NCBI GenBank assembly: GCA_017557665.1
Contig: JAFYYI010000030.1
Span: forward strand, 1 to 12,167
DNA: 12,167 nt
From: Muribaculaceae bacterium
Lineage (GTDB): Bacteria > Bacteroidota > Bacteroidia > Bacteroidales > Muribaculaceae
Direction of reading: 5' to 3'
Shown: positions 1-8,291 of the stretch, piece after piece
Position numbering within the stretch: the first letter of the stretch is position 1
How the letters are laid out: each line of letters begins with the position of its first letter
Notes under the pieces: model-generated
The model's input: the letters and a program-made list of their open reading frames with translations, nothing else
What the model was told of the DNA's origin: nothing
The model's database searches: none
Program-made: the position numbers and the translations under genes

Positions 1-1066
1 CACCACCCGAGGTGGAGCCCGAACAGGCACCGATGAACATCAGCAGGAAGAGGATGACCCAAAGGAAGGTGGGCCAAGCGGTGTAGTCGCTGACGAAGAA
101 GCCCGTGGTGGTGAATGCCGAGATGACGCTGAAAAACGACTCACGGAAAGAGGAACCGAAGCTCTTGTGGCAACCAAAGAACAACACCAAGCCTATGGCT
201 ATGCCCAAAAACACGGTATAGAGCAAGTAGGTGCGGAACTCCTGGTTTTTCAAGATGGTGAACGAACGCCAACTCAAGGAGAGCAGAAGCAGGGAGAAGT
301 TGCAGCCCGACAGCACCATGAATACAGTGATCACAACCTGGGAATAGTTGGAGAATGCCCCGATGTTGGCCGTCCGCGTGGAGAAACCACCCGAGCTGAT
401 GGTGCTCAACGAGTGACAAAGGGCGTCATAGAAGTCCATGTCGCCTCGATAGAGTAATAAGGTTTCCAATAGGGTGAAAAACAGGTAGATAAACCAAATG
501 CGCCTCACGGTATGCATGACGCGTGGGTGTAGCTTGTCGTAGGTGATGCCGTTGATCTCTGACACGAAAAGTTGCATGCCGCTCATGCCGAGGTAAGGCA
601 AGATGGCCAACGAGAAGACAATGATGGCCAAGCCACCGATCCATTGGGCCATGCTGCGCCAGAGGAGTATGTCTTTCGGCACGGACTCGATGTCGGTCAA
701 GATGGTGGCTCCTGTGGTGGTGAAACCCGACAAGGCCTCAAAGAAGCCATCGGTGAAATTAGGCACGCTCTTGCTGAGCAAGAAGGGTATGGCGCCGAAT
801 AACGAGAGTACAAGCCATGAGATGCACACGACATAGACGCCGTCGCGCGAGGTGGTCTTGTCGTTTTTGTGATTGCGAGTGGCGATGAGCAGGATGAAAC
901 CGGTCAGCAGGGTAATGAGGGCCGAGAAGGGCATGCTGAAAGCGTAGAGCCCGTGGTAGAGATAGGTCACGGGGAGCACCGTCAGCATGAAGAGGCCTTC
1001 GATGAGCAGCAGCTGGCCTTCGATGCGGAGGACTAAAGGATGGTTTATTTTAGTTTTCCACTTCAT
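1..1066 (-). CDS. trkH: Trk-type potassium uptake transporter, membrane subunit TrkH (partial, 3' end off window)
   Basis: This is the potassium-translocating membrane subunit of a Trk/Ktr system in the inner membrane, working with the cytosolic regulator TrkA. I translated 355 residues from the ATG at 1066. The stretch is strongly hydrophobic and contains the TrkH/KtrB pore-loop signatures: SGFTTTGAT (about residues 113-121), STISSGGFST (221-230) and SAFTTTGF (316-323). The start of the fourth, GACSGSTSGG, lies at the very edge (346-355). The family is usually about 480-500 residues, so roughly the last quarter is missing to the left. The start follows the trkA stop by only 3 bases, which indicates a single transcript and probably translational coupling. 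The glycines expected in the selectivity filters are present, so it looks functional. Confidence 0.95.
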   Translation of the reverse strand, partial: MKWKTKINHPLVLRIEGQLLLIEGLFMLTVLPVTYLYHGLYAFSMPFSALITLLTGFILLIATRNHKNDKTTSRDGVYVVCISWLVLSLFGAIPFLLSKSVPNFTDGFFEALSGFTTTGATILTDIESVPKDILLWRSMAQWIGGLAIIVFSLAILPYLGMSGMQLFVSEINGITYDKLHPRVMHTVRRIWFIYLFFTLLETLLLYRGDMDFYDALCHSLSTISSGGFSTRTANIGAFSNYSQVVITVFMVLSGCNFSLLLLSLSWRSFTILKNQEFRTYLLYTVFLGIAIGLVLFFGCHKSFGSSFRESFFSVISAFTTTGFFVSDYTAWPTFLWVILFLLMFIGACSGSTSGG

Positions 1067-1069
1067 CGG

Positions 1070-2410
1070 TTAATGGAACAAACGTTCAACAGCGGGAATA
1101 CCGGCAGGCAAGGCCAGCACCACTACTTGGTCGTCGGTCTCAATCTGGAAGTCGTCGGTGGCGATGAAGCTCTCGCCGTCGCGGGTGACACCGCAAATAA
1201 TGGCGTCGTTGGGCATGGCCAGCTGTCCAATGGGCTTGCGCGTGACCGCTGAGCCCGCTCTCACTTCAAACTCCACGATGTCGGCATCGATGCCGCTAAG
1301 GCTCTTCAGCGTGGAGACCTTGGCACCAAGGGTGTATTTCACCATGTAGCTGGCTGCGATGAGTTTCTTGTTGATGATGGAGTCGATGCCGATGTTCTGA
1401 GAGATGTCGATATAGTCGATGTTCTCCACCAGGGCGATGGTCTTCTTCACGCCAAACGACTTGGCTTGAAGGCAGGTCAGGATGTTGGTCTCGGTGTTGT
1501 CGGTGACAGCGATGAAGGCGTCCATGTCCTTGATGCCTTCGTCCTCGAGCAGGTCGAGGTTACGGGCATCGGCGTTGACCACCAAAGCCTCCGAGAGGTA
1601 ATTGGTCAGGTCCATACAACGTTCTTTGTCGATTTCCAGGATCTTGATGTTCAATTCTTTCTCAAGGCGTTTGGCAGTGATGCGACCCACACGGCCACCG
1701 CCTACGATCATCACATTATGGACGTTGATATGTTTCTTGCCGCTCAGCTTGATGATGTCTTTGATGGCGTGTGGCTTGGTGACCACATACACCATGTCGG
1801 CCACCTGAAAGACCTCGTCGCCTTGTGGGACAAAGGTGCTTTGGCGGCGGTGGATAGCTGCGATGCGGAACTCTATGTGTTCATATTGGTCGATGACCTC
1901 ATCGACGGTCTTGCCAAGGATTTCTGCCTCGGGTTCCAGTTTCACCATGAAGAGCTGCAGGTTGCCGCCCGCGAAGTCGTAGGTCTCCGATGAGGCGTTT
2001 TTCTTCAGCAATGAGATGATCTCCTGAGCAGCGATGTCTTCGGGCGACAGCAGCCCGTCGATGCCGAGGTCTTGGTACATGCGCCACACCTCAGGGCTGA
2101 GGTTTTCCATCGTGTTGACACGCGCGATGACCTTCTTGGCCCCCAGTTTCTTGGCGATGATGCCCGTCAGCAGGTTGATGTGTTCGTCGTGGAGCACGGC
2201 CATCAACAGGTCGGCCTTTTTCACGTTGGCGCGTTGCAGCACTGCGGTTGAAGTGGAGTCGCCCGTGATGGTCATCAGGTCGCTGTGTGATTCCATCATC
2301 TTCAGCAGTTCCTCGTGAGGATCCACGATGGTGATGTTATGGTTGCTACGCACCAGGGCTTCCGCCAAGTGCATGCCTACTTCTCCGTCTCCGGCTATAA
2401 TGATGTTCAT
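1070..2410 (-). CDS. trkA: Trk potassium uptake system NAD-binding protein TrkA
   Basis: TrkA is the cytosolic gating subunit of Trk potassium uptake. It binds NAD(H) or nucleotides and controls the TrkH channel-like subunit. The 446-residue protein has the classic duplicated RCK layout: an RCK-N Rossmann domain starting at residue 1 with GDGEVG (7-12), an RCK-C region around 145-222, a second RCK-N with GGGRVG (237-242), and a second RCK-C around 370-446. This matches full-length family members. Each Rossmann domain has an acidic residue ending its second strand (IVD at 28-30, LEID at 258-261), as expected for NAD binding. trkH starts 3 bases after its stop. A -7-like box (TAACTTTG, 2440-2433) sits just upstream. 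No truncation or frameshift is visible. Confidence 0.96.
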   Translation of the reverse strand: MNIIIAGDGEVGMHLAEALVRSNHNITIVDPHEELLKMMESHSDLMTITGDSTSTAVLQRANVKKADLLMAVLHDEHINLLTGIIAKKLGAKKVIARVNTMENLSPEVWRMYQDLGIDGLLSPEDIAAQEIISLLKKNASSETYDFAGGNLQLFMVKLEPEAEILGKTVDEVIDQYEHIEFRIAAIHRRQSTFVPQGDEVFQVADMVYVVTKPHAIKDIIKLSGKKHINVHNVMIVGGGRVGRITAKRLEKELNIKILEIDKERCMDLTNYLSEALVVNADARNLDLLEDEGIKDMDAFIAVTDNTETNILTCLQAKSFGVKKTIALVENIDYIDISQNIGIDSIINKKLIAASYMVKYTLGAKVSTLKSLSGIDADIVEFEVRAGSAVTRKPIGQLAMPNDAIICGVTRDGESFIATDDFQIETDDQVVVLALPAGIPAVERLFH

Positions 2411-2432
2411 TTTCGATCACTTTATAAAAATG

Positions 2433-2440
2433 CAAAGTTA
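2433..2440 (-). promoter_or_regulatory. Probable -7 box for the trkA-trkH operon
   Basis: Read on the minus strand this is TAACTTTG, an exact match to the Bacteroidetes -7 consensus TAnnTTTG, 22 bases before the trkA ATG. No clear TTTG is seen at the -33 distance, only an A-rich tract, so the call rests on the -7 element and its position. Confidence 0.5.
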
Positions 2441-2500
2441 GGTATTAATTTTGAAAATGTTGTTTTTTTTTGTTTTTATGGCAAAAAGCGCTGATAGGAA

Positions 2501-2580
2501 GGCTGCTTCGCTTCGTGCCTCGCGATGACGCGAAGCGCGTGTGGGGGCAAAGCCCAGAGAATACCGCTTCGCTTCGCTCG
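2501..2580 (-). repeat. Putative dispersed intergenic repeat (CGTCATCGCGAGG family-like)
   Basis: The minus strand reads CGTCATCGCGAGGCACGAAG at 2530-2511, followed by CGAAGCAGCC. This resembles a dispersed element (CGTCATTGCGAGG...GAAGCAATCC style) that recurs between genes in many bacterial genomes and often yields spurious peptides containing RHREARSEA-like strings. The word GCTTCGCTTCG occurs twice on the plus strand (2505-2515 and 2566-2576), 61 bp apart. Only one partial unit is in the window, so family membership is by recognition and not by copy number. Confidence 0.45.
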
Positions 2581-2820
2581 CGGTTGCGGGAAAGGTGGGT
2601 TTGGGTAGACGGAGATTCCCGATCGGGAAATCAGCGATTAGCTTCGCTGAAATCACAGATTCGACGTTAGTCAATGCAGAGCATTTCGACGAAGTCAATG
2701 GAATGCCTTTAATAACGCGAATTGCGGCGGCTTGAAGCCGTTACTGACCAGATGCCGCTTCGGCCGCCGCATGATTAATACGACATCAACTCCATTCCCG
2801 AAGGGAATCTCCCCCTGTTA

Positions 2821-2857
2821 CAACAAAGAAATGGCCGTGTCATCCCGACAGGGCCAT
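2821..2857 (-). terminator. Candidate intrinsic terminator for the leftward vWA/small-protein unit
   Basis: On the minus strand an 11-bp stem (arms ATGGCCCTGTC and GACACGGCCAT, one mismatch, 5-base loop GGGAT) is followed by TTCTTTGTTG. The stem is strong and the tail T-rich but interrupted, as many Bacteroidetes terminators are. It lies about 70 bp past the stop of the 84-residue gene. Confidence 0.45.
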
Positions 2858-2883
2858 TCCGAAATAAGAATACAAATGAATCA

Positions 2884-2901
2884 GTGCCCCTGGCGGGGCA
2901 C
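2884..2901. terminator. Perfect 7-bp hairpin downstream of the 84-residue gene
   Basis: Arms GTGCCCC (2884-2890) and GGGGCAC (2895-2901) surround a 4-base loop, 24 bp past the stop codon of the small exported protein. A second small dyad, TCCAA/TTGGA (2911-2924), directly abuts the stop. There is no uninterrupted T tract, so this could be a weak terminator or a 3'-end RNA-stabilising hairpin upstream of the stronger candidate at 2831-2857. Confidence 0.4.
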
Positions 2902-2924
2902 CAGTTACAATCCAAGTAATTGGA

Positions 2925-3179
2925 TTATTCTTCCTTGCGGCGTTTACCTACGAGGTAAGCGCCAGCCAAGCCGGCCAGCACGAAGATGCCTTCGCCGACG
3001 GGCGTGAACCAGTCCTCACCAGAGTTGTAGATGCCAGGCAGGTCGACCGACAATTGTGAGCTGTTCTCCCCAGCTCTGTTGCCGTTGTAGTCGTCTTCTT
3101 CCATAATGAACACCTGGGCCATGGCCGGTGCGGTGGCCATCATCAGTGCGGCTGCTATTGCGATTATTCTTTTCTTCAT
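2925..3179 (-). CDS. Small exported protein with a sorting-signal-like C-terminus (unknown function)
   Basis: An 84-residue protein. Residues 1-21 are a typical Sec signal peptide (KKR, then an Ala/Met-rich core, AMA before Gln22). A short acidic, polar middle (EEDDYNGN, then Asn/Ser/Asp-rich to about residue 57) is followed by TPVGEG (59-64), a hydrophobic segment (FVLAGLAGAYLVG, 66-78) and the basic tail KRRKEE. Motif, membrane span and positive tail together resemble the C-terminal sorting signals of PEP-CTERM or LPXTG type, although no canonical sorting motif is present. Similar short proteins occur in Bacteroidales by my recollection; I know of no assigned function. It lies 131 bp downstream of the vWA gene on the same strand, with no recognisable promoter of its own, so co-transcription is plausible. 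Confidence 0.8.
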   Translation of the reverse strand: MKKRIIAIAAALMMATAPAMAQVFIMEEDDYNGNRAGENSSQLSVDLPGIYNSGEDWFTPVGEGIFVLAGLAGAYLVGKRRKEE

Positions 3180-3236
3180 CGTATGTTGGTTTTATATTGT
3201 TATCGACTTTTTCTTTCGCGTTTAACTTGTTTGGCT

Positions 3237-3304
3237 GTTAGCTTTTAGCCGTTAGCTATTAGCTAGGTCTTTGCCGAGCTAATAGCTAACAGCTAATGGC
3301 TAAT
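3237..3304. repeat. Long imperfect palindrome made of 7-bp AGCTAAT-like tandem units
   Basis: Each arm is four consecutive 7-bp units: on the right AGCTAAT, AGCTAAC, AGCTAAT, GGCTAAT (3277-3304), on the left their inverse complements with a few changes (3237-3264). The inner 14 bp pair perfectly (GTTAGCTATTAGCT at 3251-3264 with 3277-3290) around a 12-base loop; over the full 28-base arms I count 24 matches. It begins 7 bp past the vWA stop codon and lies before the 84-residue gene, so in RNA it would form a large 3' stem-loop: an attenuator, partial terminator or transcript stabiliser. Confidence 0.75.
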
Positions 3305-3310
3305 AGCTTC

Positions 3311-6300
3311 TCATCTCACGACAATCTTCTGAACATTCACATTCTGACCGTTGGCCACGCGCATGAGGTAGATGCCATTGGCGACGCCGTTGAGGCTGAC
3401 GCGGTTCTGGTCGTTGGTGAGGTTGCTGGTGTAGACCGTGCGGCCCGTCATGTCGGTGACGGTGAGCTGGCCTTGGCCGTTGACAATCCAGTCGCTGCCA
3501 TCGAAGAAGGCGAAGTTGTCGGTGACGGTCTCCTCGTTCTCCTCTACGTCAGTGAAGCGGCCGATGACGACCTTGAAGCGCGAGCGGTAGTCGCTGGCTT
3601 TGCCTTCGAAGCTATAGCTGTCGTTGGCGAGCATGTCGTAGCGCACGCCGGTGAGGTTGTCGACCAGGGTGAGGCTGCTGAAGTTGGCGTTGGCGGTGTT
3701 CCAGCTGAGGGTGAAGGTGCCGTCTTCCTCAGTTTCGAAGTAGAGGGGCTGGCTGCCTTCGGTGATGTCGCGGAACAGGATGCCGAAGTCCTGGTTGTCG
3801 TGGCGCAGGCTGATGCGACCCTTGGTGGAACCCACGTTGAGCTTCTCGGCACCGCCGTTCTCAGGACGACCGAGCTCGAGTACGGCCACGTTCTTGCTGT
3901 CTTGACCGTTATCAAGGAAGAAGTTGATCAGCGGGTAGTTCACAGTGCCGCGGAAACCTGGATAGTTCTCGCCAGGATTATTGACGCGCATGGCGTTGTT
4001 GAACTTGGCTTCGCCTTTCTTGCTTACGCGGATCATGAAGCCTTGGTGCATGTTGATATACTGCGAAGCAACCTTTGCACCCTCTGAGGATTCGGCCCCA
4101 TACTGCAGCCATGCATCTGATTCGGGATCGTAGACGGCATAGGTGTTGGCAAACTCTTCGCCGCTCCAAAGGCTGCTGTTGACCGACTTGAACTTCTCAA
4201 AGTCCAGATAACTCTGGTAGGGGTTGCCGAGGAGGTTGTAGCCCTTCAAGCCAGTCCATTCGGGGGCATCGGCTGTGACTTTGATGGAGATGTTGTCGCC
4301 GTTATTCAGGATACCGCGATTTTGGACAAATTGTCCGTTCTTGCTGCCGTCATTGTCATCATTCCAAAGATGACGGTTACCAAAATACTCGGTGTAGAGG
4401 GCCATAAGATAACCCTTGCCAGGGATGAACTCGGTTTCGTTATCGTATCCGATGTTCTGATTGTAGTTGTCCATATGCCAGTGGCTGAGGCTGTTGCGTC
4501 TGAAGTTAATCCAGTGGTACTGGGGTTCGTAGAAGCAATAGAAATCGATGACATTGAAGGATCTGGCGTCTGTTGGGAACAAAGCTTCGTCGTCGTTGCT
4601 GACATTAAGGGTGATTATGCAAGGGTTCGGATCCCAGTTGTGCTCAACTTCGCCTTCTTCGCCATAAGTCCAGCCAAACTTGCTACCCGTCAGCGAGGAA
4701 CTGACGTTGTGCCAACGGACACCGTCTTCATCATACGAACTTCCGAAGTCCTTGATGGTTTGTCCAGTGTAGGCTTCGATGTTGGAACCGTCGCCTTGCA
4801 ACAAGCTGACGTTTTCGTCAATGTAAACCACCGTTGAAACGGTCTCGCCATCTTTGCTTGTAGCACTCATTGTGCTCTTGGTTACGTTAGCGTCATTGGC
4901 ATACAGGTTGATGGCACCTCCGTAAATGGATGGGTTCTTTTCTTCGATATACGTCCTGCTGTTGACGTTCATGTTACCCGTATTGTGACGATCAAGCATC
5001 TGATCAAGCGTGGCTGCATAGTCCAGGCGGATGCCGTCAGCAGAAGCTACGCATTTGTAGTCAGAGAACTCTAGGATGGGATAGTCGCCGTTGATGTTGC
5101 CGCCGTTGGGAGAGGTTACAAGGCTATAGTTGTTGCCGATTGCCGTGGTGCGCTTCCAAGAAGCTTGTCCGCTAGCCACACCAGCGTTCAGTTTCTTCAG
5201 CATCGAGGTGCCACCATCCAAGATCATGTAGTCCAGCTGTGTTTCGCCCGTTTCGGGATCCGTCCATTCGACTCTTTCCCAGCTGCCTCCCACCATATTG
5301 TCGTTGCTGCGGTCTTCACGCATGCGTGACTGGTTGCGCGTATTGGTGTAATCAATGCCAAATCCATTGGAAGGAATCGATTGGTTCCATGCCGTGTTGA
5401 CGGTCAGGATTTCCGAGGCATGTTCTGGAAGGCTCGGAGAATAGCAACTTTGTGAATCAAAGTTGTTGCCACCTGCAATTTGGCGGAAGCCAGTGGTTTG
5501 GTTCAAACCGCTACTCTCTCTTGAGAACCTTACATAGCAGTTGCTGACATTGGCCGCCGTGGGGTTGATGGCAACAATGCCGGCCACAGGTTTGTTCTCA
5601 GCACCAGCAGTTGTTCCCAGATAGTGGAATATGCCATTGGTGAAGCCATTGCTAAACTTGCCCCTGCCCTCGTTTTCGGCAATCATACCGCCCAAAGTGT
5701 AGCCCGTGAGCTCGGCCATGGCCATGCAGCTGTGGATGGTGCCGCGGTTGAGACCGACAAGGCCGCCATATTTCAAGTTCTTATCCTTGGCAGGTTCGTC
5801 GTTATTGCAGGTGATGCGACCAGCGGCTTCGCAGTTGAAGATCATGCCGCCTGCTTCAAGCGTGTCGGCAATGATGCCGTGGTGCACGAAATGCTCGTTA
5901 TGGTGCTTGCCGCGGAAGTCGGCGTCGAGCACGAAGACGTTCTTGATGGTGCCACTCACATCGGCAAACATGCCTGGGAAGACCACCACTTGCCTATCGC
6001 CGTAATGGTCCACTTTATAGAATTTTGAGGCGTTGTTCTTCAGGCCGGTGATGACATGGCCATTACCGTCGAAAGTGCCTTCGTAGGTCAGTCTGACAGG
6101 TATGCCAGGGTTGTCTTCTGTGATGGGTTGGCCGGTGGCATCAACATACTGTCCGTTGGCGTTACACTTGTAACCTGCACCGATTGGCACCCAGTTGTGG
6201 GCACTCATGTCGATGTCTGCGGTGAGCTTACCATCCTCTGCAGGATGCGACTCCACCTTGTTATTTTCCTTGTAGTAGGCGCGGCCATTGACATGGCTGA

Positions 6301-8236
6301 TGAACCAAGCCAGGTCTTCGGGAGAATCGATGTTCATTGGATCGAAGCCTTCGGGCATGGTAGTTACCACCTCGGTCCATACTGAGCCCATCACATTGGC
6401 TGAGGCAGGAGGGAAGGGGCCGTAGTACACGTATTGGCCTGGGTGTTCTGGGTCAGGAGCTTGGATATATGAATCCTCAGGAACATTGGTTGCGATGCCG
6501 TCGCCCCATGAACCGTCATCTGCAATCTCGATATGTATCTTAATGACAAGCTTGCGACCGTGAGCTGTTGGATTACCTTGTATATCATCCACGGTTCCAA
6601 CCCAGTGGTGGGAGAAGTTAAATCCATCCACTTGAATTTTGTCGTTGCCGACCATTGTTATGAAATCGGAAGGCAACTTGTTTTCACCGCCACCGGTAAC
6701 AACGCCAGTGATGGGGTTACCGGTCGCCGGATCAGTAATTGTGCCAATGACGAGCGTCCCTGCGTCATTAAGATCTTCAAATTTGTATTCCCCAGCTTCC
6801 TCGTCGTAGTAATACTCGGGAGCATAGGCAGTCACGTCGCTTGCGCCATTAGGCAGTTGGAAGCTGGGCGACACGGCGTCTTGCACGATGGTAGCCGCCG
6901 GCAGCGCCATGGCGCCGCTGGCACCGGCGATGGTGGTGAAGATTTCCTTCAAGCCTTCCGCCGACTCAGCTTTGTAATAGTAATCATCGCTGGCCTTAGT
7001 GCCATAGTTACCCCATCCTGTTGCGTTCGGATAATTGGACGAAACGGCGTTCATATAGTTCCGAATATTGTCAGTTTCATTGTCAAACACACCGATGGTG
7101 AATACTGGAGCATTGAAGGCATAGTTTGTTCCATTGTGGGTCCAACTATGTTTAAGTTCGTTAGATCTGGCGATGGTAGTGCCAGCAACAGTAGTACTAA
7201 AGTTAGATTCATGAGTCGGTGCACCATCAGTGAACATCACCACCACTTTTGAACGATTGTTGAATTCCTCTGCGCCCTCTTCATCAAGAATGCTGGCCAA
7301 AACGTATCTGGCTTTGTTCATGCCATAGTCTGCAGCTGTAGCACCGCCGGCATGAAGACCATTAACAGCATCTTTGATGGACTGAGCCTGCGTTTTTGGT
7401 GCTCTACGATTGACTACGACTTCCGTATAGTTGTATCGGTTAGAACCGCCTTGGTCATGGTCACCCTCCGTAATGTCAGCTTCATTCGTATACCAAGCAT
7501 TCATAGCATACTTCACGATACTGATGCGGTGGTCCACATTATAGTTTGTGGCATCCTCAGCAATGTTGTCCACGAAATCACAAACAGCTTCCTGCAATGC
7601 CACTAACTTATTTTTTGAGGTCCCATTGTCTCTCGTGTAGAGCACACCGGTCCAAATCGTAGTGTTTGGGTCTTGCACATTGCTGGGCCTCGTAGTAGTA
7701 ACACCTGTCCCTGAAAGATAGTACGTTGTATTATTTACTGTAAAAGAGAGGTAGTAATATATATACCAATTTCCCCACCCACCACCATAATTATAACCTG
7801 TAGAAACCTGATAATACTGTCCATTTGAGTGTTTATAATAGTACCCATTATTATTAGGATAGTTACTATAGGTATACCCTTGTGAGGTTCTTGGGCTATA
7901 AGTGTAGGAGGTCATGTTCTCATCCATCGAACCCGACACGTCCAGCACAAGGACGATATCGGTAGGTTTGTGTTGGGCAACGGAGTGGCCCGTCACATAG
8001 GTCTCGAGGAAGATGTTGCCCGAGGTGCCATCATTGGGGTCGTCGGGCTCAAACCATTTGTTCATCACTAAGCCTTTGGGGATGTTCGGGTTGGCAGGGT
8101 CAACTTGTGCCCAGGCGCCCAAGCTCACAAGCACCATCCCTATAATTAATAAGGTGTGGCCGAGGGCGCTTTTCCATTTGCCGTGGCCAAGCAGGGCCAG
8201 GCTTTTCTTCAGTTGTAATTCTTTTCTCATTTGCAT
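3311..8236 (-). CDS. Giant vWA-domain surface protein with GLUG-like repeats and T9SS C-terminal sorting domain
   Basis: A 1641-residue predicted cell-surface protein. A long-leader signal peptide ends at about residue 43 (hydrophobic LLIIGMVLVSLGAWA before Gln). The vWA domain spans about 93-440 with a complete metal-ion site (MIDAS): DVSGS (99-103), Thr300 in GGAT, and Asp337 in FTDG. A Tyr/Asn/Gly-rich stretch (about 107-205) interrupts the fold just after DVSGSM. A beta-rich region (455-620) is followed by GLUG-like adhesin motifs (GTFDGNGHVITGL at 720-732, GGLVGLNRGTI at 824-834). The C-terminus (about 1575-1641) has the T9SS type A pattern: LTVTDMTGRTVY, NGIYLMRV and final KIVVR. It should cross the inner membrane by Sec and the outer membrane by T9SS, with the tail removed. 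MIDAS vWA plus adhesin repeats suggests adhesion, in the manner of fimbrial-tip proteins such as Mfa5; the ligand is unknown. ATG at 8230 is an alternative start. Confidence 0.9.
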   Translation of the reverse strand: MQMRKELQLKKSLALLGHGKWKSALGHTLLIIGMVLVSLGAWAQVDPANPNIPKGLVMNKWFEPDDPNDGTSGNIFLETYVTGHSVAQHKPTDIVLVLDVSGSMDENMTSYTYSPRTSQGYTYSNYPNNNGYYYKHSNGQYYQVSTGYNYGGGWGNWYIYYYLSFTVNNTTYYLSGTGVTTTRPSNVQDPNTTIWTGVLYTRDNGTSKNKLVALQEAVCDFVDNIAEDATNYNVDHRISIVKYAMNAWYTNEADITEGDHDQGGSNRYNYTEVVVNRRAPKTQAQSIKDAVNGLHAGGATAADYGMNKARYVLASILDEEGAEEFNNRSKVVVMFTDGAPTHESNFSTTVAGTTIARSNELKHSWTHNGTNYAFNAPVFTIGVFDNETDNIRNYMNAVSSNYPNATGWGNYGTKASDDYYYKAESAEGLKEIFTTIAGASGAMALPAATIVQDAVSPSFQLPNGASDVTAYAPEYYYDEEAGEYKFEDLNDAGTLVIGTITDPATGNPITGVVTGGGENKLPSDFITMVGNDKIQVDGFNFSHHWVGTVDDIQGNPTAHGRKLVIKIHIEIADDGSWGDGIATNVPEDSYIQAPDPEHPGQYVYYGPFPPASANVMGSVWTEVVTTMPEGFDPMNIDSPEDLAWFISHVNGRAYYKENNKVESHPAEDGKLTADIDMSAHNWVPIGAGYKCNANGQYVDATGQPITEDNPGIPVRLTYEGTFDGNGHVITGLKNNASKFYKVDHYGDRQVVVFPGMFADVSGTIKNVFVLDADFRGKHHNEHFVHHGIIADTLEAGGMIFNCEAAGRITCNNDEPAKDKNLKYGGLVGLNRGTIHSCMAMAELTGYTLGGMIAENEGRGKFSNGFTNGIFHYLGTTAGAENKPVAGIVAINPTAANVSNCYVRFSRESSGLNQTTGFRQIAGGNNFDSQSCYSPSLPEHASEILTVNTAWNQSIPSNGFGIDYTNTRNQSRMREDRSNDNMVGGSWERVEWTDPETGETQLDYMILDGGTSMLKKLNAGVASGQASWKRTTAIGNNYSLVTSPNGGNINGDYPILEFSDYKCVASADGIRLDYAATLDQMLDRHNTGNMNVNSRTYIEEKNPSIYGGAINLYANDANVTKSTMSATSKDGETVSTVVYIDENVSLLQGDGSNIEAYTGQTIKDFGSSYDEDGVRWHNVSSSLTGSKFGWTYGEEGEVEHNWDPNPCIITLNVSNDDEALFPTDARSFNVIDFYCFYEPQYHWINFRRNSLSHWHMDNYNQNIGYDNETEFIPGKGYLMALYTEYFGNRHLWNDDNDGSKNGQFVQNRGILNNGDNISIKVTADAPEWTGLKGYNLLGNPYQSYLDFEKFKSVNSSLWSGEEFANTYAVYDPESDAWLQYGAESSEGAKVASQYINMHQGFMIRVSKKGEAKFNNAMRVNNPGENYPGFRGTVNYPLINFFLDNGQDSKNVAVLELGRPENGGAEKLNVGSTKGRISLRHDNQDFGILFRDITEGSQPLYFETEEDGTFTLSWNTANANFSSLTLVDNLTGVRYDMLANDSYSFEGKASDYRSRFKVVIGRFTDVEENEETVTDNFAFFDGSDWIVNGQGQLTVTDMTGRTVYTSNLTNDQNRVSLNGVANGIYLMRVANGQNVNVQKIVVR

Positions 8237-8291
8237 TTTTTGTTAATATTTCTATTGTATCTTATTTTGTTGTCTATCAACTTATTTCATT
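8237..8291. other. Short spacer between HTH2 and the vWA gene
   Basis: A 55-bp A/T-rich spacer with no TAnnTTTG box that I can see. It therefore supports reading the second HTH gene and the vWA gene as one transcript. Confidence 0.4.

Larger units (their letters stand above)
2411..2924. other. Gene-free, repeat-rich intergenic region
   Basis: I see no credible gene here; open frames translate to low-complexity peptides without family resemblance. Apart from the trkA promoter at the left, the region holds many small dyad symmetries: a perfect 14-bp palindrome TTCCCGATCGGGAA (2616-2629); TCAGCGA/TCGCTGA arms (2631-2650); CGGCTT/AAGCCG (2728-2740); ATTCCC/GGGAAT (2794-2808); an 11-bp stem with one mismatch (2831-2857); and GTGCCCC/GGGGCAC (2884-2901). 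A direct repeat, TCGACG followed by AGTCAATG, occurs at 2661-2676 and 2686-2700. The right-hand hairpins lie downstream of the 84-residue gene and could end transcription coming from the right. The left part (2501-2580) looks like a dispersed repeat. Confidence 0.7.

Noticed and set aside
2438..2698. 86-codon minus-strand open frame upstream of trkA
   Set aside because: It overlaps the trkA promoter region and repeat DNA; its peptide (RHREAR-type strings) is the usual spurious product of dispersed intergenic repeats.
2501..2901. CRISPR array
   Set aside because: The repeats are short dyads of different sequence without regular spacing or unique spacers, and no cas genes are nearby.
3296..4087. 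263-codon open frame on the plus strand opposite the 3' end of the vWA gene
   Set aside because: It is a Val/Ala/Glu/Gly-rich mirror of the T9SS-tail coding sequence, overlaps the hairpin repeat, and shows no domain; the minus frame has clear family motifs.
6533..7252. 239-codon plus-strand open frame opposite the vWA domain
   Set aside because: It is antisense to a well-supported domain containing the MIDAS residues, with no recognisable motif.
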